Below, in pieces: positions 43,048 through 55,393 of a stretch of 64,000 nt of DNA (position 1 is its first letter; every line of letters begins with the position of its first letter). Origin of the DNA: Ectobacillus antri (GTDB lineage Bacteria; Bacillota; Bacilli; Bacillales; Bacillaceae_G); the NCBI RefSeq assembly GCF_003852715.1, contig NZ_RIAV01000001.1, positions 248,001 to 312,000 on the forward strand. The letters are read 5' to 3'. A program made the position numbers and the translations under genes. The notes beneath the pieces were generated by a model. That model was not told the DNA's origin. It did not search any database and worked only from the letters and a program-made list of their open reading frames with translations.

Positions 43048-44589
43048 ATGAAACACATCCAATTCATGGACACGACATTACGAGACGGGGAACAATCAGC
43101 CGGTGTGAATTTGAATCCACAAGAAAAGCTGCAGATTGCAAAGCAGCTTGAGCGACTGGGTATACATGTGATGGAGGCGGGTTTCGCCTCCGCCTCTCTT
43201 GGTGATTTTCAGTCGGTCCAAGAGATTGGTAGAGTCATTCAACATGCATCTGTTATGAGTTTGGCTCGAGCGAAGGAATCAGATATACGTGAAGCTTATG
43301 AAGCACTGAAGGGGGCTGTAGCACCCCGGTTGCATATTTTTATTGCCACTAGCGACATTCATTTAAAATATAAATTGCGTATGTCGAGATTGGAGGTTCT
43401 GGCATCTATCAGGGAATCTGTGAAGCTTGCAAAATCATTGTTCCCGACTGTGCAGTTTTCAGCCGAAGACGCTACAAGAACTGAACATGCTTTTTTAGCA
43501 CAAGCATTAGAGGAAGCAATTCGCTGCGGAGCGGACGTGGTAAATATTCCGGATACAGTGGGGTACACCAATCCACAAGAGTACCTTTCTCTGTTTCGCT
43601 ATATGCAGCAACATGTTCCATCGTATGAAAAGGCAATCTTCTCTTGTCATTGTCATGATGATTTGGGATTAGCGGTAGCCAACTCACTTGCAGCCATTGA
43701 GGGCGGGGCTTTGCAGGTAGAAGGAACAATTAACGGTATTGGAGAACGAGCAGGTAATGCAGCACTTGAAGAGGTTGCGGTTGCCTTGCGTATACGTGAA
43801 GATCATTACAAGGCACAAACAAATTTGGTATTGAAAGAGATTAAAGCAACAAGCGCGCTAGTAAGTCGCTTAACTGGAATGGTTGTACCAAAAAACAAGG
43901 CAATTGTAGGGGCAAATGCATTTGCACATGAGTCAGGTATTCATCAAGACGGCGTATTAAAGGAAGCGTCGACCTATGAGATTATCTCACCGCAGCTTGT
44001 AGGTGAAGAACAAAATAAGTTGGTACTTGGTAAGCACTCTGGTCGTCATGCCTTTACCGAGCGTATGAAAGAAATTGGCTACGAGCTTACAGAGGAAGAG
44101 AGAGATCGTGCATTTCGTACATTTAAACAGCTAGCTGATCGTAAAAAAGAAGTAACAGAAGAAGATTTACACGCTCTTATTTTAGGAGAAACATCTCTTG
44201 TGCATCAGCCTTATGAAGTTAAACATTTGCAAGCACATTTTATCTCAAACGGTACGCAATCCGCAACAGTCGTAATCGAGGATGCAAATGGTAATGTGCT
44301 AGAAGATGCTGCAACAGGAGCGGGCAGTATCGAAGCCATTTACAATGCAATTGATCGCATTTTACAACTGAATTGCAAGCTTGTAGATTACCGCATTCAA
44401 TCCATTACACAAGGCCAAGATGCATTAGCGCACGTACATGTGGAATTGGAAGGAGTTACTCGGGTCACAGGGTTCGGCGTTGCACAAGATGTGTTAGAAG
44501 CATCGGCACGAGCCTATGTGCATGCCGCAGGAAAACTACTTAAAAGGAGTGAAATGGATGGAAAAACGAATCGTATGCTTAGCAGGTGA
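43048..44589 (+). CDS. leuA: 2-Isopropylmalate synthase
   Basis: 513 aa. DRE-TIM metallolyase motif [20 protein letters not shown] at the start, metal ligands in [20 protein letters not shown], and [20 protein letters not shown]. The C-terminal LeuA dimer domain (about 380-500) is the leucine feedback site. First committed step to leucine. It starts one base after the ilvC stop and overlaps leuB. Confidence 0.95.
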   Translation: MKHIQFMDTTLRDGEQSAGVNLNPQEKLQIAKQLERLGIHVMEAGFASASLGDFQSVQEIGRVIQHASVMSLARAKESDIREAYEALKGAVAPRLHIFIATSDIHLKYKLRMSRLEVLASIRESVKLAKSLFPTVQFSAEDATRTEHAFLAQALEEAIRCGADVVNIPDTVGYTNPQEYLSLFRYMQQHVPSYEKAIFSCHCHDDLGLAVANSLAAIEGGALQVEGTINGIGERAGNAALEEVAVALRIREDHYKAQTNLVLKEIKATSALVSRLTGMVVPKNKAIVGANAFAHESGIHQDGVLKEASTYEIISPQLVGEEQNKLVLGKHSGRHAFTERMKEIGYELTEEERDRAFRTFKQLADRKKEVTEEDLHALILGETSLVHQPYEVKHLQAHFISNGTQSATVVIEDANGNVLEDAATGAGSIEAIYNAIDRILQLNCKLVDYRIQSITQGQDALAHVHVELEGVTRVTGFGVAQDVLEASARAYVHAAGKLLKRSEMDGKTNRMLSR

Positions 44590-45628
44590 TGGGATTGGTC
44601 CAGAAGTGATGGCTGCCGGAAAACGTGTTTTACACATGATTGAACGTTTATACCAGCATAAGTTTCACTTACAGGATGAGTTGTTTGGCGGAGCGGCCAT
44701 CGATGCATATGGAAACCCGCTGCCTGCTCGTACATTAGCTGCTTGTCTGGCAAGTGATGCTGTATTGCTTGCTGCAGTCGGTGGTCCGCGTTGGGATACA
44801 GCGCCCGAACGCCCAGAAAAAGGGTTACTTGCACTTCGCAAGGCACTTGGAGTATATGCAAATGTTCGTCCGGTTACAGTAGATGAAGCTACTTTGCATT
44901 TATCACCGTTAAAAGAAGAGTGTGCAAAGAATGTAGATTTCGTTGTAGTGAGAGAGCTAACAGGCGGTATCTATTTTTCGTATCCAAAGCATCGAACAAG
45001 AGAACAAGCAACGGATACATTGACTTATAGCAGAAGAGAAGTAGAACGCATTGTAGAATATGCATTTAGATTGGCAGCAACAAGAAGAAAAAAGGTGACG
45101 AGTATTGATAAAGCCAATGTACTGGAGTCTAGCAAACTATGGCGTGAGGTAACAGAAGAAGTAGCTCTGCGTTATCAAGGTATTGCGCTTGAGCATTTAC
45201 TTGTGGATGCCGCGGCGATGGAAATGATTAAAAACCCAGGGCGCTTTGATGTGATTGTGACAGAAAACTTATTTGGAGATATTTTAAGCGATGAAGCATC
45301 GGTTTTAAGTGGGTCTTTAGGGATGCTACCGTCTGCGAGTCATGCTGAGCAGGGCCCTTCTTTATATGAACCAATTCATGGTTCTGCTCCTGATTTAGAA
45401 GCGGATCGAGCAAATCCGATTGCGATGATGCGCTCTGTTGCAATGATGCTGCAACAATCCTTTGGTTTGTCGGCAGAAGCAAATGCGATTGAACAGGCAA
45501 TTCAAAATGTACTAAAGACGGGGAAAGCAACGAGTGATTTGGGAGGGAAAGAAACAACCTCTTCGTTTACAAATTATGTGTTGCAAGAGTTAGAAGCGCA
45601 GGTTTTGGTAGGGAGGGGTCGTGCATGA
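44558..45628 (+). CDS. leuB: 3-Isopropylmalate dehydrogenase
   Basis: 356 aa; ATG 44558 has AAAAGGAGTG upstream and makes a 32-bp overlap with leu[19 protein letters not shown] is the N-terminal signature; metal/substrate residues in [35 protein letters not shown] binds NAD+. It oxidises and decarboxylates 3-isopropylmalate. Confidence 0.95.
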   Translation: MEKRIVCLAGDGIGPEVMAAGKRVLHMIERLYQHKFHLQDELFGGAAIDAYGNPLPARTLAACLASDAVLLAAVGGPRWDTAPERPEKGLLALRKALGVYANVRPVTVDEATLHLSPLKEECAKNVDFVVVRELTGGIYFSYPKHRTREQATDTLTYSRREVERIVEYAFRLAATRRKKVTSIDKANVLESSKLWREVTEEVALRYQGIALEHLLVDAAAMEMIKNPGRFDVIVTENLFGDILSDEASVLSGSLGMLPSASHAEQGPSLYEPIHGSAPDLEADRANPIAMMRSVAMMLQQSFGLSAEANAIEQAIQNVLKTGKATSDLGGKETTSSFTNYVLQELEAQVLVGRGRA

Positions 45629-46992
45629 AGACTTTGCTAGATAAGCTTTGGGAGCGTCATGTTGTGGCAAGTAGAAACGGATATGATTTACTATACATCG
45701 ATTTACATCTCGTGCATGAGGTTACTTCACCGCAAGCCTTTGAAGGCTTGCGGTTAAACGATAGAAAAGTTCGTCGACCGGACTTAACCTTTGCCACAAT
45801 GGATCATAATGTACCTACAAGAGAAATCTGGAATGTGACTGATCAAATCGCTCAAAAACAAATGGATACACTTCGTATGAATTGTAAAGAGTTTGGAATT
45901 GAGCTTGCCGATTTGGACGATGAAAGACAAGGTATTGTACATGTCATTGGTCCCGAGCTGGGATTAACACAGCCGGGGAAAACCATTGTATGTGGTGATA
46001 GTCACACCTCAACGCACGGTGCGTTTGGTGCGTTAGCGTTCGGTATTGGTACAAGCGAAGTAGAGCATGTGTTAGCCACACAGACATTGTGGCAGAAAAA
46101 GCCCAAATCTATGGGGGTCGAAATCAGCGGTGTATTGCCTAAAGGGGTATATGCAAAAGATATTATTTTGCACCTTTTAAAAACGTATGGTGTTGCAATG
46201 GGATCTGGGCATATTATCGAATTTTACGGAGAGGCAGTTAGCCGTCTTTCTATGGAAGAGAGAATGACGCTGTGTAACATGGCAATTGAGGGAGGTGCTA
46301 AGGCTGGATTAATCGCACCGGATGAAACCACGTGGTTATATCTACAAAATAGACATTATACATCACCAAAAGTCACCGATTTATTTACGGATAAAGGCGC
46401 ATCTTATGATACGTCCATTCATATTGACGTATCCCATCTAGCTCCTTATGTAACATGGGGAACAAATCCTGGTATGGGCGTACGTGTTGATGAGGTATTG
46501 CCACCGGTTACAGATGAGAATGAAGATCGTGCTTATGTATATATGGGTTTGAAACCTGGTCAATCCGTTTCAGATATTCCGGTGCAACATGTATTCATTG
46601 GTTCTTGTACAAATTCAAGGTTATCTGATTTGGAGGAGGCAGCGCTTTATATTAAAGGTAAAAAGGTAAGAGAGGGTGTTAGAGCGCTGGTTGTACCTGG
46701 ATCAAAAGCAGTGCGCAACGCTGCAATGGCAAAAGGATTACATACCATTTTTATTGAGGCTGGTTTTGAATGGCGCGAGGCTGGTTGCTCGATGTGTCTT
46801 GGTATGAATCCTGATCAAGTACCAAATGGAGAGCATTGTGCCTCTACGTCTAATCGAAACTTTGAAGGGCGTCAAGGTAAAGGAGCACGTACACATTTAG
46901 TCAGCCCGGCAATGGCTGCCGCCGCCGCTGTATATGGCAAGTTTGTCGATATTCGAAAGGAGGAATACCGTGAAGCCGTTTCGTACGCATAA
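45625..46992 (+). CDS. leuC: 3-Isopropylmalate dehydratase, large subunit
   Basis: 455 aa, overlapping the leuB stop by 4 bases. Aconitase-fold 4Fe-4S ligands in [16 protein letters not shown] and [40 protein letters not shown] near residue 130. Works with LeuD to convert 2- to 3-isopropylmalate. Confidence 0.95.
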   Translation: MKTLLDKLWERHVVASRNGYDLLYIDLHLVHEVTSPQAFEGLRLNDRKVRRPDLTFATMDHNVPTREIWNVTDQIAQKQMDTLRMNCKEFGIELADLDDERQGIVHVIGPELGLTQPGKTIVCGDSHTSTHGAFGALAFGIGTSEVEHVLATQTLWQKKPKSMGVEISGVLPKGVYAKDIILHLLKTYGVAMGSGHIIEFYGEAVSRLSMEERMTLCNMAIEGGAKAGLIAPDETTWLYLQNRHYTSPKVTDLFTDKGASYDTSIHIDVSHLAPYVTWGTNPGMGVRVDEVLPPVTDENEDRAYVYMGLKPGQSVSDIPVQHVFIGSCTNSRLSDLEEAALYIKGKKVREGVRALVVPGSKAVRNAAMAKGLHTIFIEAGFEWREAGCSMCLGMNPDQVPNGEHCASTSNRNFEGRQGKGARTHLVSPAMAAAAAVYGKFVDIRKEEYREAVSYA

Positions 46993-47533
46993 GGGAAAAG
47001 CAGTCGCATTACTTCGTGACAATATTGATACAGATCAAATTATTCCTAAACAATATTTAAAGCGCATTGAACGAACGGGATTTGGTGAATTTTTGTTTGA
47101 TGAGTGGCGTTACAAGGAAGATAGAACAGAAAATCCAAAATTTCCACTCAACCAAAAAAAAGATGCGACAATTTTAATTGTAGGTGACAACTTTGGATGT
47201 GGTTCCTCGCGAGAACATGCGCCATGGGCATTAGATGATTATGGCTTTCGCGCTATTATTGCAGGAAGTTTTGCTGACATTTTTTATATGAATTGTACAA
47301 AAAATGGACTGCTTCCGTTAGTACTTGATGAAGAAAGTCGCCACATACTTTCTAGTGTACAAGAGGAAATCATAATTAATCTGGAGGTACAAGAAGTACG
47401 TACGTCAGAACATATCTTTAGATTTGATATTGATCCGATTTGGAAAGAAAAATTGCTCGGTGGCTTGGATGATATCGCTACGACCCTTCAATATGAAAAA
47501 GAAATTTCTTTATATGAAGCAACGCGTGCATAA
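46970..47533 (+). CDS. leuD: 3-Isopropylmalate dehydratase, small subunit
   Basis: 187 aa from GTG 46970 (AAGGAGGAATACC upstream), overlapping leuC by 23 bp. Swivel-domain motifs [17 protein letters not shown] and [20 protein letters not shown] are complete. Last gene of the ilv-leu transcript; a terminator follows. Confidence 0.95.
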   Translation: MKPFRTHKGKAVALLRDNIDTDQIIPKQYLKRIERTGFGEFLFDEWRYKEDRTENPKFPLNQKKDATILIVGDNFGCGSSREHAPWALDDYGFRAIIAGSFADIFYMNCTKNGLLPLVLDEESRHILSSVQEEIIINLEVQEVRTSEHIFRFDIDPIWKEKLLGGLDDIATTLQYEKEISLYEATRA

Positions 47534-47564
47534 TCTCCGAAATACATTTCGGAGTTTTTTTGTT
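47533..47564 (+). terminator. Terminator of the ilv-leu operon
   Basis: Stem CTCCGAAAT/ATTTCGGAG with an ACA loop and TTTTTTTG. Confidence 0.85.
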
Positions 47565-47795
47565 TGATGGAAAATCTCTTCTATAAAGTTGTCATTGTAT
47601 AAGTACAACTAAAAAACTGACATTTTTTTGTGGGAAACAAGAACGGGCAATGTATGGTTGCGGTCAGTGCTTAAGAGATACGCTTGTCAAGTAAGAACAT
47701 ACACACGTAGCGAGGCGTTCTGGAACGGTGATTTTCTTGTCGTTTATATGTCGAAAAAACTATGTAGACGTATACAGTTCAGTTGCCGAAAAAAT

Positions 47796-47824
47796 TTGAC
47801 AGATGAAATCTTACTATGTATCTT
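47796..47824 (+). promoter_or_regulatory. Promoter of the his operon
   Basis: TTGACA (47796-47801), 17 bp, TATCTT (47819-47824), giving a short leader of about 26 nt before hisZ. The 230 bp between the leu terminator and this promoter hold nothing I recognise; no T-box or his leader peptide is seen. Confidence 0.65.
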
Positions 47825-47856
47825 GTAAACAAACAACTTACAAGAAGGTGTGAAAT

Positions 47857-49119
47857 ATGACAAAATGGAAGCGAGCAAACCCGACTGGTACACGGGATTT
47901 GTTTTTTGCAGATAGTACGCTACAGGAAGAAGTAGAGCAGCGTTTGCGCCGTGTGTTCATATCACGCGGATATGAAGAAATTCGAACACCTACAATTGAA
48001 TTTTATGATGTGTTTTCGTTTCAAAATCGACCAATTGATGAAGAACGTATGTATAAGTTTTTTGATCATCGTGGACGGATTTTAGTATTGCGTCCTGATA
48101 TGACAATCCCGATTGCGCGGGTTGTCGGTACAACCATGATGAAACCACCGCTTAAGCTTACATATAGCGGTAATATTTTCCGTTCCAATAAAAGCCTGGC
48201 TGGTAAATACAATGAGTTAACACAAGCGGGGATTGAAATCATTGGTATAGATAATTTGCGTGCTGAGGTAGAGTGTATTGTCAGTGCGATTACCGCACTA
48301 CAGGCAATTGGTGTGAGTCAGTTTAAAATTGAAATTGGCCAAGTGGAGCTATATAAGTCCATCATTAAAAAGTTATCGTTAACAGAAGAAGATGAGATCG
48401 TGTTGCGTAGTTATATTGAGAACAAAAGCTACACAGGATTGACTGAATTTTTAAAGAGAAAGAATTTTGATGAAAAAGATGCGACAATTCGCTTGCTACA
48501 AAGGTTGCCACGTTTGTTTGGTGGTATAGAAATTGTAGAGGAAGCCGAGCGCTTAGCTACAAATAAAGAAATGAAGCAAGCGGTTGTGCGTGTACGACAA
48601 ATTTATGAAACCATTGCGAGACTGGGCTACGGAAATTATGTGTCTGTAGATCTTGGAATGGTACAAAATCTACAGTATTACACAGGTGTTATTTTTAGAG
48701 GCTATGCAAATGATGTTGGTGAAGAAATCGTAAGTGGCGGCCGTTATGATGATTTGATGGGGCATTTTGGTGAGCCTCTTCCAGCAGTAGGTCTTGCGCT
48801 TCAAGTCGATCAAATTGTGCGTGTTTTAAAAGAACAAACGCCACCTGCTGAGATTGAATCAGCGGCAGTGTTGATTCATTATGCGTTAGAAACGATTGAA
48901 GAAGCAGAACGTCTGCGTTGCTTGCTCGGAAAAGACGGTGTGAAAGCAGAATTATCGATGTGCGAAACATTGCAAGAATCCTTTCACTTTGCAAGAAAGC
49001 ATGGAATTCAACGAGTTATAGATACAGCTGGCGATCGATTGGCTGAATATGAGTGGAAAGAGAAGTGGCAGCTTATGAAGGAAGGAGAAACATCATGCGT
49101 CACATTCAAATTGCGTTAA
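47857..49119 (+). CDS. hisZ: ATP phosphoribosyltransferase regulatory subunit
   Basis: 420 aa, a histidyl-tRNA-synthetase paralogue. Motif 2-like [20 protein letters not shown] and [17 protein letters not shown], and the HisRS-type [13 protein letters not shown] and [14 protein letters not shown]; the HisRS anticodon-binding domain is reduced. It is required with the short HisG that follows, forming the hetero-octameric first enzyme of histidine synthesis. Overlaps hisG by 25 bp. Confidence 0.93.
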   Translation: MTKWKRANPTGTRDLFFADSTLQEEVEQRLRRVFISRGYEEIRTPTIEFYDVFSFQNRPIDEERMYKFFDHRGRILVLRPDMTIPIARVVGTTMMKPPLKLTYSGNIFRSNKSLAGKYNELTQAGIEIIGIDNLRAEVECIVSAITALQAIGVSQFKIEIGQVELYKSIIKKLSLTEEDEIVLRSYIENKSYTGLTEFLKRKNFDEKDATIRLLQRLPRLFGGIEIVEEAERLATNKEMKQAVVRVRQIYETIARLGYGNYVSVDLGMVQNLQYYTGVIFRGYANDVGEEIVSGGRYDDLMGHFGEPLPAVGLALQVDQIVRVLKEQTPPAEIESAAVLIHYALETIEEAERLRCLLGKDGVKAELSMCETLQESFHFARKHGIQRVIDTAGDRLAEYEWKEKWQLMKEGETSCVTFKLR

Positions 49120-49730
49120 CAAAGGGAAGACTTGAAAAGCAAGTTGTGCCGCTTCTTGAGAAAATCGGAATTGATTGCACTGAACTAAAGGATAAGGGAC
49201 GTAAACTTGTTTTTAAAAGTCATAACACGAATGTTAGTTTTATTTTGGTGAAAGCCGTCGATGTACTAACGTATGTGGAGCACGGTGTTGCAGATATTGG
49301 CATCGTTGGAAAAGATGTATTGCTTGAAAACGAAAAAGAACTCTACGAAATGATTGATTTAGGAATTGGGAAATGCAAGTTTGCAGTAGCGTCTATCCCG
49401 ACATATGACCCAAGTAGCTATAAAAAGAAAACCATTGCTACAAAATATCCAAATGTTGCTTCAGCATATTTTCGCCAAAAAGGTGAAGATGTTGAGATCA
49501 TTAAAATAGAAGGTTCGGTTGAAATTGCACCACTTTTAGGTTTAGCAGATGCAATTGTTGATATTGTTGAAACAGGACAAACTTTGAAAGAGAACGGCTT
49601 AATTGTATTTGAAGATATGCATGATATTTCAGCTAGATTAATTGCCAATAAAGCTTCTCTTAAAATGAAGAAAGAAGAAATGTTCGCTATTATTGACCTT
49701 GTCGAACAAGTTGTAAAGGAGGGTGAGTAA
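49095..49730 (+). CDS. hisG: ATP phosphoribosyltransferase, short catalytic form
   Basis: 211 aa from ATG 49095 (GAAGGAGAAACATC upstream). Short HisG lacks the C-terminal regulatory domain and therefore depends on His[14 protein letters not shown] and the PRPP-binding region [20 protein letters not shown] are present. It condenses ATP and PRPP, the committed step. Confidence 0.95.
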   Translation: MRHIQIALTKGRLEKQVVPLLEKIGIDCTELKDKGRKLVFKSHNTNVSFILVKAVDVLTYVEHGVADIGIVGKDVLLENEKELYEMIDLGIGKCKFAVASIPTYDPSSYKKKTIATKYPNVASAYFRQKGEDVEIIKIEGSVEIAPLLGLADAIVDIVETGQTLKENGLIVFEDMHDISARLIANKASLKMKKEEMFAIIDLVEQVVKEGE

Positions 49731-51019
49731 TGAAAGTATTATACGGAAAGCAAGACGAAATCATTGCAGGTATGGAAACGTTACGAGAAGAGGCGAAGCA
49801 GTTTGAAAAAGAAGCAACGCATGTTGTCGAGCGCATTGTGACAGATGTAAAGGCCCGTGGTGATGAGGCGCTTCGGTTTTATACGGAAACCTTTGATAAA
49901 GTAACTTTAGAGTCGTTCCGCATTCCTGCCGTGCAGTTGGAAGAAGCTCTTGCATCAGTAGAAGTGTCATTTATAGAAGCTTTAGAAGGTGCGAAACGAA
50001 ATATTGTATCATATCACGAAAAACAAAAGCGTTACGGGTTTTTAGAGGCTGAACAAGACGGTATTATACGGGGGCAATTGATTCGTCCGCTGGATACGGT
50101 TGGTGTATATGTGCCGGGTGGAACGGCGGCGTATCCCTCATCCGTATTAATGAACGTATTACCAGCCAAAATTGCTGGTGTCAAGAGAATTGTAATGGTA
50201 ACCCCACCTCATCCAAGTGGTGTAAATCCTTACATTTTGGCTGCAGCCAAAATTGCGGGAGTAGATGAAATATACAGCATTGGGGGTGCGCAAGCTGTCG
50301 CCGCATTAGCATATGGGACAGAGAGTATTCCACGCGTTGACAAAATTGTGGGACCAGGAAACTTGTATGTGGCACTTGCAAAACGTGCCGTGTTTGGTGA
50401 TGTTAATATTGATATGATAGCAGGGCCGTCTGATATCTTGGTTATTGCAGATGAAACAGGGGATGCGCGCTATATTGCAGCAGACTTGCTGTCTCAAGCT
50501 GAGCATGATGTGAATTCTGCAGCCATTTTGGTCACAACGGACCAAACCTTGGCAGAAGCTGTGCAGCGTGAAGTGAAAATACAGCTACAACAGTTACCAC
50601 GAAAGGAGATTGCACAAGCATCCGTGGCGCGAAACGGCGCGATCATTGTTGTAGATTCTTTGGAAGAAGCGTTCGAAACAGCCAATCGCATTGCCCCTGA
50701 ACATTTGGAACTACATGTAAAAGAACCAATGATGGCATTATCACAAGTGAAGCATGCTGGCTCCATTTTCCTAGGACCATATGCCCCAGAACCGCTTGGG
50801 GATTATTATGCTGGGCCAAATCATGTGCTTCCGACAAGTGGCACGGCCCGTTTTTTCTCAGCGCTTTCTGTGGATGATTTTATTAAAAAGTCAAGTATTC
50901 TTTCGTATACGAGAGAAGCGTTATATAAAGTAAGAGATCACATCACTATTTTGGCGGAAAAAGAGGGCTTACACGCACATGCGAAGTCCATCAACATTCG
51001 ATTTGAGGAGGAAAAATAA
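49730..51019 (+). CDS. hisD: Histidinol dehydrogenase
   Basis: 429 aa; 1-base overlaps at both ends. [20 protein letters not shown] and [20 protein letters not shown] are the family blocks; Zn ligands and catalytic His in [16 protein letters not shown] and [11 protein letters not shown], and [20 protein letters not shown] near the end. It oxidises histidinol to histidine in two NAD+ steps. Confidence 0.95.
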   Translation: MKVLYGKQDEIIAGMETLREEAKQFEKEATHVVERIVTDVKARGDEALRFYTETFDKVTLESFRIPAVQLEEALASVEVSFIEALEGAKRNIVSYHEKQKRYGFLEAEQDGIIRGQLIRPLDTVGVYVPGGTAAYPSSVLMNVLPAKIAGVKRIVMVTPPHPSGVNPYILAAAKIAGVDEIYSIGGAQAVAALAYGTESIPRVDKIVGPGNLYVALAKRAVFGDVNIDMIAGPSDILVIADETGDARYIAADLLSQAEHDVNSAAILVTTDQTLAEAVQREVKIQLQQLPRKEIAQASVARNGAIIVVDSLEEAFETANRIAPEHLELHVKEPMMALSQVKHAGSIFLGPYAPEPLGDYYAGPNHVLPTSGTARFFSALSVDDFIKKSSILSYTREALYKVRDHITILAEKEGLHAHAKSINIRFEEEK

Positions 51020-51606
51020 TGAGCCGTACAGCAACGCTATCACGTACAACAACAGAAACAGATATTTCCGTTTGGGTCGATTTAGATTATCAAGAGGAAG
51101 TAAGTATTGATACAGGTGTAGGTTTCTTTGATCACATGCTTACCTTGTTTGCAAGACATGGACGTATCGGTTTAAAAGTAAAGGCAGTAGGGGATTTACA
51201 TATTGATTCTCATCATACGGTAGAGGATGTTGGCATTGCAATAGGAGCTTGTATCAAAGAAGCTCTTGGCGATAAAAAACAAATCAATCGTTATGGTACG
51301 AGCTATGTACCGATGGATGAGGCACTCGGATTTGTATCGCTTGATATTAGCGGTCGCCCATTCTTAGTATTTGATGCTGAATTGAAGGCCGATACGCTAG
51401 GAAATTATGATACAGAGCTTACAGAGGAGTTTTTCCGTGCTATTAGCTTTAATGCAGGAATCACGCTGCATGCGCGTGTATTATATGGAAGAAACACACA
51501 TCACAAAATTGAAGCGCTCTTTAAAGCGTTTGGACGTGCACTACGCGAAGCAATAGAAATAAATGGAAACATCATCGGAATCAATTCCACGAAAGGAATG
51601 TTGTAA
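51019..51606 (+). CDS. hisB: Imidazoleglycerol-phosphate dehydratase
   Basis: 195 aa, the monofunctional form without phosphatase domain. Metal-binding His clusters [34 protein letters not shown] and the second-repeat [20 protein letters not shown] are intact. The missing phosphatase activity is presumably supplied by HisJ at the operon end. Confidence 0.95.
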   Translation: MSRTATLSRTTTETDISVWVDLDYQEEVSIDTGVGFFDHMLTLFARHGRIGLKVKAVGDLHIDSHHTVEDVGIAIGACIKEALGDKKQINRYGTSYVPMDEALGFVSLDISGRPFLVFDAELKADTLGNYDTELTEEFFRAISFNAGITLHARVLYGRNTHHKIEALFKAFGRALREAIEINGNIIGINSTKGML

Positions 51607-52212
51607 ATGATTGCAATCATTGATTACGGCATGGGGAATTTACGCAGTGTATCAAAAGCGCTTGAGCATGTAGGTGTAGAGTATGTTATCACCGATAATG
51701 CCGATGTTATCCAAGATAGCACGGCCATCTTGCTACCAGGGGTAGGCGCTTTTCCAAAGGCAATGAAAGAATTACATGATAGAGGGCTTATTACATTGAT
51801 TCGTGAGCAAGCACACATGGGTAAACCGATTCTAGGAATCTGTCTTGGCATGCAATTGCTGTTTGAGAGCAGCGAAGAAATTGAACCAACAGAAGGACTT
51901 GGGTTGCTTCCGGGAACGATTCGTAAAATTCCCGCAGGGCGCAAAATTCCGCATATGGGCTGGAACAATCTCCAGAAACGGAAAGACTCACCGCTATTAA
52001 AGAATGTACAGGATGGGGCGTACGTATATTATGTTCATTCTTTTTATGCAGATTGTCCTGAAGAGGTCATTGATGCCGGTAGTGAATATGGTGTATTTGC
52101 ACCAGGTGTGGTATCTAAGGGCAATATTTTCGGTGCTCAGTTTCATCCGGAAAAAAGCAGTGAAATTGGTTTGAAAATGCTACAAAATTTTAAGGAGTTG
52201 GTCACATGTTGA
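51607..52212 (+). CDS. hisH: Imidazole glycerol phosphate synthase, glutaminase subunit
   Basis: 201 aa, class I amidotransferase. Nucleophile Cys in [18 protein letters not shown] and His-x-Glu in [26 protein letters not shown] at the N-terminus. Provides ammonia to HisF. Follows hisB directly and overlaps hisA by 7 bp. Confidence 0.95.
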   Translation: MIAIIDYGMGNLRSVSKALEHVGVEYVITDNADVIQDSTAILLPGVGAFPKAMKELHDRGLITLIREQAHMGKPILGICLGMQLLFESSEEIEPTEGLGLLPGTIRKIPAGRKIPHMGWNNLQKRKDSPLLKNVQDGAYVYYVHSFYADCPEEVIDAGSEYGVFAPGVVSKGNIFGAQFHPEKSSEIGLKMLQNFKELVTC

Positions 52213-52925
52213 TTTTCCCGGCAATCGATTTAAAAAATGGGCGCTGTGTTCGCTTGTATCAAGGGCAATTTGAACAAGAAACAGTGGTGAACGAGAATCC
52301 ACTTCAGCAGGCACTACGCTTTGAACAACTAGGTGCAAAAGTCCTTCATTTGGTAGACTTAGACGGCGCTCTAGATGGAACACCGACGAATTTGCCGGTT
52401 ATTGAACAAATTGCTAAGACGCTTCGGATACCTGTTCAAGTAGGTGGCGGTATTCGCTCATTAGAAACAATTGCAACGTTGCTTTCTGTAGGTGTAGATC
52501 GAGTGATTATTGGAACGGCAGCACTGTTAGATCCCGCATTCTTACGAGCAGCTTTGGCAGCATATGGTGAAAAAATTGTAGTTGGTATTGATGCGAAAGA
52601 AGAATATGTGGCAACACGCGGCTGGCTCGATGTATCGGATGTGCATTATATTACACTTGCCAAACAGATGGAGGAGATGGGTGTAAAAACGATTGTGTTC
52701 ACTGACATTTCTAGGGACGGCACATTGGCTGGACCAAATTTTGAACAATTAGCATCTTTGCAAAGCGCGGTTGCAGTTAACATTGTTGCATCAGGCGGGG
52801 TGAGCTCACTAGCAGATATTGAAAAACTCAATCGTATGAATTTGTACGGTGTTATCACTGGAAAAGCGTTATATGACGGTAAGGTTGTATTAGAAGAAGC
52901 ACTTGAGGCGGTGAAAACATGCTAA
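52206..52925 (+). CDS. hisA: ProFAR isomerase
   Basis: 239 aa TIM barrel. Catalytic Asp in [17 protein letters not shown] and the second Asp in [13 protein letters not shown]; phosphate loops VGGGIRS and ASGGVSS. An Amadori rearrangement of ProFAR to PRFAR. Overlaps hisF by 7 bp. Confidence 0.95.
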   Translation: MLIFPAIDLKNGRCVRLYQGQFEQETVVNENPLQQALRFEQLGAKVLHLVDLDGALDGTPTNLPVIEQIAKTLRIPVQVGGGIRSLETIATLLSVGVDRVIIGTAALLDPAFLRAALAAYGEKIVVGIDAKEEYVATRGWLDVSDVHYITLAKQMEEMGVKTIVFTDISRDGTLAGPNFEQLASLQSAVAVNIVASGGVSSLADIEKLNRMNLYGVITGKALYDGKVVLEEALEAVKTC

Positions 52926-53677
52926 CAAAACGCATTGTACCATGTTTAGATGTAAAAGATGGTCGCGTTGTAAAGGGTGTAAATTTCGTTGGATTAGCAG
53001 ATGTTGGCGATCCAGTAGCTATAGCAGCTGCCTACAATGAAGCAGGCGCCGATGAACTGGTATTTTTGGACATCACGGCAACACATGAAGGCCGCCGCAC
53101 GATGATTGATGTGGTAGAACGCACGGCTGCTGAGGTATTTATTCCTCTTACAGTAGGGGGAGGTATCAGCAGTGTGGAAGACATGTATAATATGCTGCGC
53201 GCTGGTGCAGACAAAATTTCTGTGAATTCAGCAGCTATTCGTAACCCGCAGCTAATCGCAGATGGGGCAGCGCGTTTTGGGGCACAGTGTATTGTTGTAG
53301 CCATTGATGCCAAACGAGTAGGTGACAGGAAGTGGCACGTCTTTATAAATGGTGGTCGTATCGATACAGGATTGGATGCTGTAGAGTGGGCGCAAAAAGC
53401 AGAAGCACTTGGGGCAGGAGAAATTTTGCTCACTAGCATGGATGCAGATGGTACGAAAGAGGGATATGACTTAGAGCTAACAGAAGCTGTATCCAATGCG
53501 GTTACTATTCCAGTCATCGCATCAGGTGGGTGCGGGAACAACATGCATATTGTAGAGGTATTTGAGAAAACGTCCGCATCAGCCGCTCTAGCTGCCTCTA
53601 TTTATCATTATGGTGAAACTACCATTATGGAAACGAAACAAGAGATGAGAAAAGCCAATATTGAGGTGAGATTATGA
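52919..53677 (+). CDS. hisF: Imidazole glycerol phosphate synthase, cyclase subunit
   Basis: 252 aa TIM barrel. Catalytic Asp in [15 protein letters not shown] and in [12 protein letters not shown], with phosphate loops [11 protein letters not shown] and [10 protein letters not shown]. Pairs with HisH to form IGP and AICAR. Overlaps hisI by 4 bp. Confidence 0.95.
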   Translation: MLTKRIVPCLDVKDGRVVKGVNFVGLADVGDPVAIAAAYNEAGADELVFLDITATHEGRRTMIDVVERTAAEVFIPLTVGGGISSVEDMYNMLRAGADKISVNSAAIRNPQLIADGAARFGAQCIVVAIDAKRVGDRKWHVFINGGRIDTGLDAVEWAQKAEALGAGEILLTSMDADGTKEGYDLELTEAVSNAVTIPVIASGGCGNNMHIVEVFEKTSASAALAASIYHYGETTIMETKQEMRKANIEVRL

Positions 53678-53979
53678 AGCCAGATTTTAGTAAAGGCTTA
53701 CTACCTGCCGTTGTTATTGATGATACGACGCAAGATGTGCTTATGCTTGGTTATATGAATGAAGAGTCTTATGCCAAAACATTGGAGACGAAAACAACGT
53801 GGTTTTTCTCGCGCTCCCGCAATAAACTCTGGAATAAAGGGGAAACATCCGGTCACTTTCAGCACGTCAAGGAAATCTTTTTAGATTGTGACCAAGACAC
53901 TATTTTAGTTCGTGTTAACCAAATTGGACCTGCTTGTCATACAGGCAGTCAAAGCTGCTTTTTTACAAAGGTATTGTGA
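53674..53979 (+). CDS. hisI: Phosphoribosyl-AMP cyclohydrolase
   Basis: 101 aa, stand-alone form. Metal-binding residues in [20 protein letters not shown] (then H-T-G-S-Q-S-C-F), and the N-terminal [20 protein letters not shown]. The zinc cysteines are all present. HisI and HisE, fused in many bacteria, are separate here. Confidence 0.93.
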   Translation: MKPDFSKGLLPAVVIDDTTQDVLMLGYMNEESYAKTLETKTTWFFSRSRNKLWNKGETSGHFQHVKEIFLDCDQDTILVRVNQIGPACHTGSQSCFFTKVL

Positions 53980-53992
53980 GAGGAGAAGAGCA

Positions 53993-54313
53993 ATGAGTAT
54001 ACTGCGTGAACTGTATGAAGATATTCAAAATCGAAAAAAGAATCCGCAAGACGGTTCTTATACAAATTACTTGTTTACAAAAGGTGAAGATAAGATTTTA
54101 AAAAAAATTGGTGAAGAATGTACAGAAGTAGTCATTGCTTCCAAACGTGATAACCATACAGAGCTGGTTAGTGAGCTCATGGATTTAACTTATCACTGCC
54201 TTGTACTTATGGCAGAAAAGGATGTCTCCTTAGAGGAGCTTGAGGAAGAAGCAAAGCGGAGAAGAGGAAAGTTATCTAAGGTGGGAGACAGAAAAGAAAT
54301 CGATACGCTATAG
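53993..54313 (+). CDS. hisE: Phosphoribosyl-ATP pyrophosphatase
   Basis: 106 aa from ATG 53993 (AGAGGAGAAGAGC upstream). The MazG-like helical pattern with metal ligands [16 protein letters not shown] and [13 protein letters not shown] is complete. It hydrolyses PR-ATP to PR-AMP. The gene starts 13 bp after hisI. Confidence 0.93.
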   Translation: MSILRELYEDIQNRKKNPQDGSYTNYLFTKGEDKILKKIGEECTEVVIASKRDNHTELVSELMDLTYHCLVLMAEKDVSLEELEEEAKRRRGKLSKVGDRKEIDTL

Positions 54314-54325
54314 GAGGGGGAAACG

Positions 54326-55327
54326 ATGAGGGTAGATTATCACCTGCATTTGGAGGAAGGACCATATTCACTACGTTGGCTTGATCGCATAAATGTAGCA
54401 TTGCAGCATTTTGTACCGGTAGCAGCCCCGAAGCATTCGTTAGATTGGCTTAAGCAATCACAAGCGCTATTGCAAGAACGCTTAGAAAAAGGAGCATTCT
54501 CGCCGTTTTGGATTGATTTATACTTAGAAGAAGCAGAGCGTAAAGGCTTGCAAGAAGTAGGGATTGTAGATCATCTCTACCGTTTTACAGAAGCGCGCGA
54601 CTATTATTATCGTCATGTCGACATTAGTGATAGCGATTTAGGCCGTTTACAAAAGGAATGGCTTGATCAAGTAATGATTGAATCTATTCATCATTTTACA
54701 GCGGCGATTGAAGAAGCGAAGGAAAGATGGGCCAAACGCGGCATAACGCTCCGCCTTGGGCTAGAGGCCGATTACTTTGCTGATGGTGAAGAAGAGCTAC
54801 GAGAACTGCTGAAGCTGGGGAATTGGGACTATGTAATCGGCTCTGTACATTTTACAGAAGGCTGGGGATTTGATAATCCAGACACACAAACGCGTTTTCA
54901 AACACAGGATGTACCAGCTTTATATGAGAAACATTTTGCGCTAATTGAGCGTGAAATTCGATCTGGTTTATTTGATTTTGTTGCCCATATCGACAATATG
55001 AAGGTCTTTAATTATCGACCTGATGAAAATCATTTGCTTCACTACTATGAGCACATTGCTCGTGTACTGAAGGAATGTGACGTGGCAACAGAGATTAACG
55101 CAGGTTTATATTATCGTTATCCGGTCAAAGAAATGTGTCCGAGCCCGTTGTTTTTAAGTGTACTGGCTCGTCACCGTGTACCTATTACGATTTCATCTGA
55201 TTCCCATTATCCTGACGACATTGGTAGCTATGTGGCTCAAAATGTAGAAACACTACTTCGTCACGGTTATACTGAAGTAGCTACTTTCGCAAAGCGCCAA
55301 CGCATTATGAAACCGCTACAAGGATAA
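54326..55327 (+). CDS. hisJ: Histidinol-phosphatase, PHP family
   Basis: 333 aa, start ATG 54326 after ATAGGAGGGGGAAACG. PHP-domain metal ligands: DYHLHLEEG at the N-terminus, GIVDHLYRFTEARDYYYRH, LGLEADYFADGEEELRELLK, YVIGSVHFTEGWGFDNPD, VAHIDNMKVFN and SSDSHYPDDIG. This completes the his operon and would supply the phosphatase missing from HisB. Histidinol-phosphate aminotransferase (hisC) is not in the window. Slightly longer than B. subtilis HisJ, with an inserted helical segment. Confidence 0.88.
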   Translation: MRVDYHLHLEEGPYSLRWLDRINVALQHFVPVAAPKHSLDWLKQSQALLQERLEKGAFSPFWIDLYLEEAERKGLQEVGIVDHLYRFTEARDYYYRHVDISDSDLGRLQKEWLDQVMIESIHHFTAAIEEAKERWAKRGITLRLGLEADYFADGEEELRELLKLGNWDYVIGSVHFTEGWGFDNPDTQTRFQTQDVPALYEKHFALIEREIRSGLFDFVAHIDNMKVFNYRPDENHLLHYYEHIARVLKECDVATEINAGLYYRYPVKEMCPSPLFLSVLARHRVPITISSDSHYPDDIGSYVAQNVETLLRHGYTEVATFAKRQRIMKPLQG

Positions 55328-55393
55328 ATATGTTAATACTGAAAGACTTTATTTTGCTCACACTAATAGTGAACTTAATTCAAGGAGGCGCTT

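Noticed and set aside
47628-47828. 66-codon frame in the leu-his gap.
   Set aside because: No ribosome-binding site and it overlaps the his promoter; not a credible leader peptide, with no histidine run.
53032-53544. 170-codon frame on the - strand inside hisF.
   Set aside because: Antisense shadow of a conserved enzyme; Ala/Ser/Pro-rich, no start signals.
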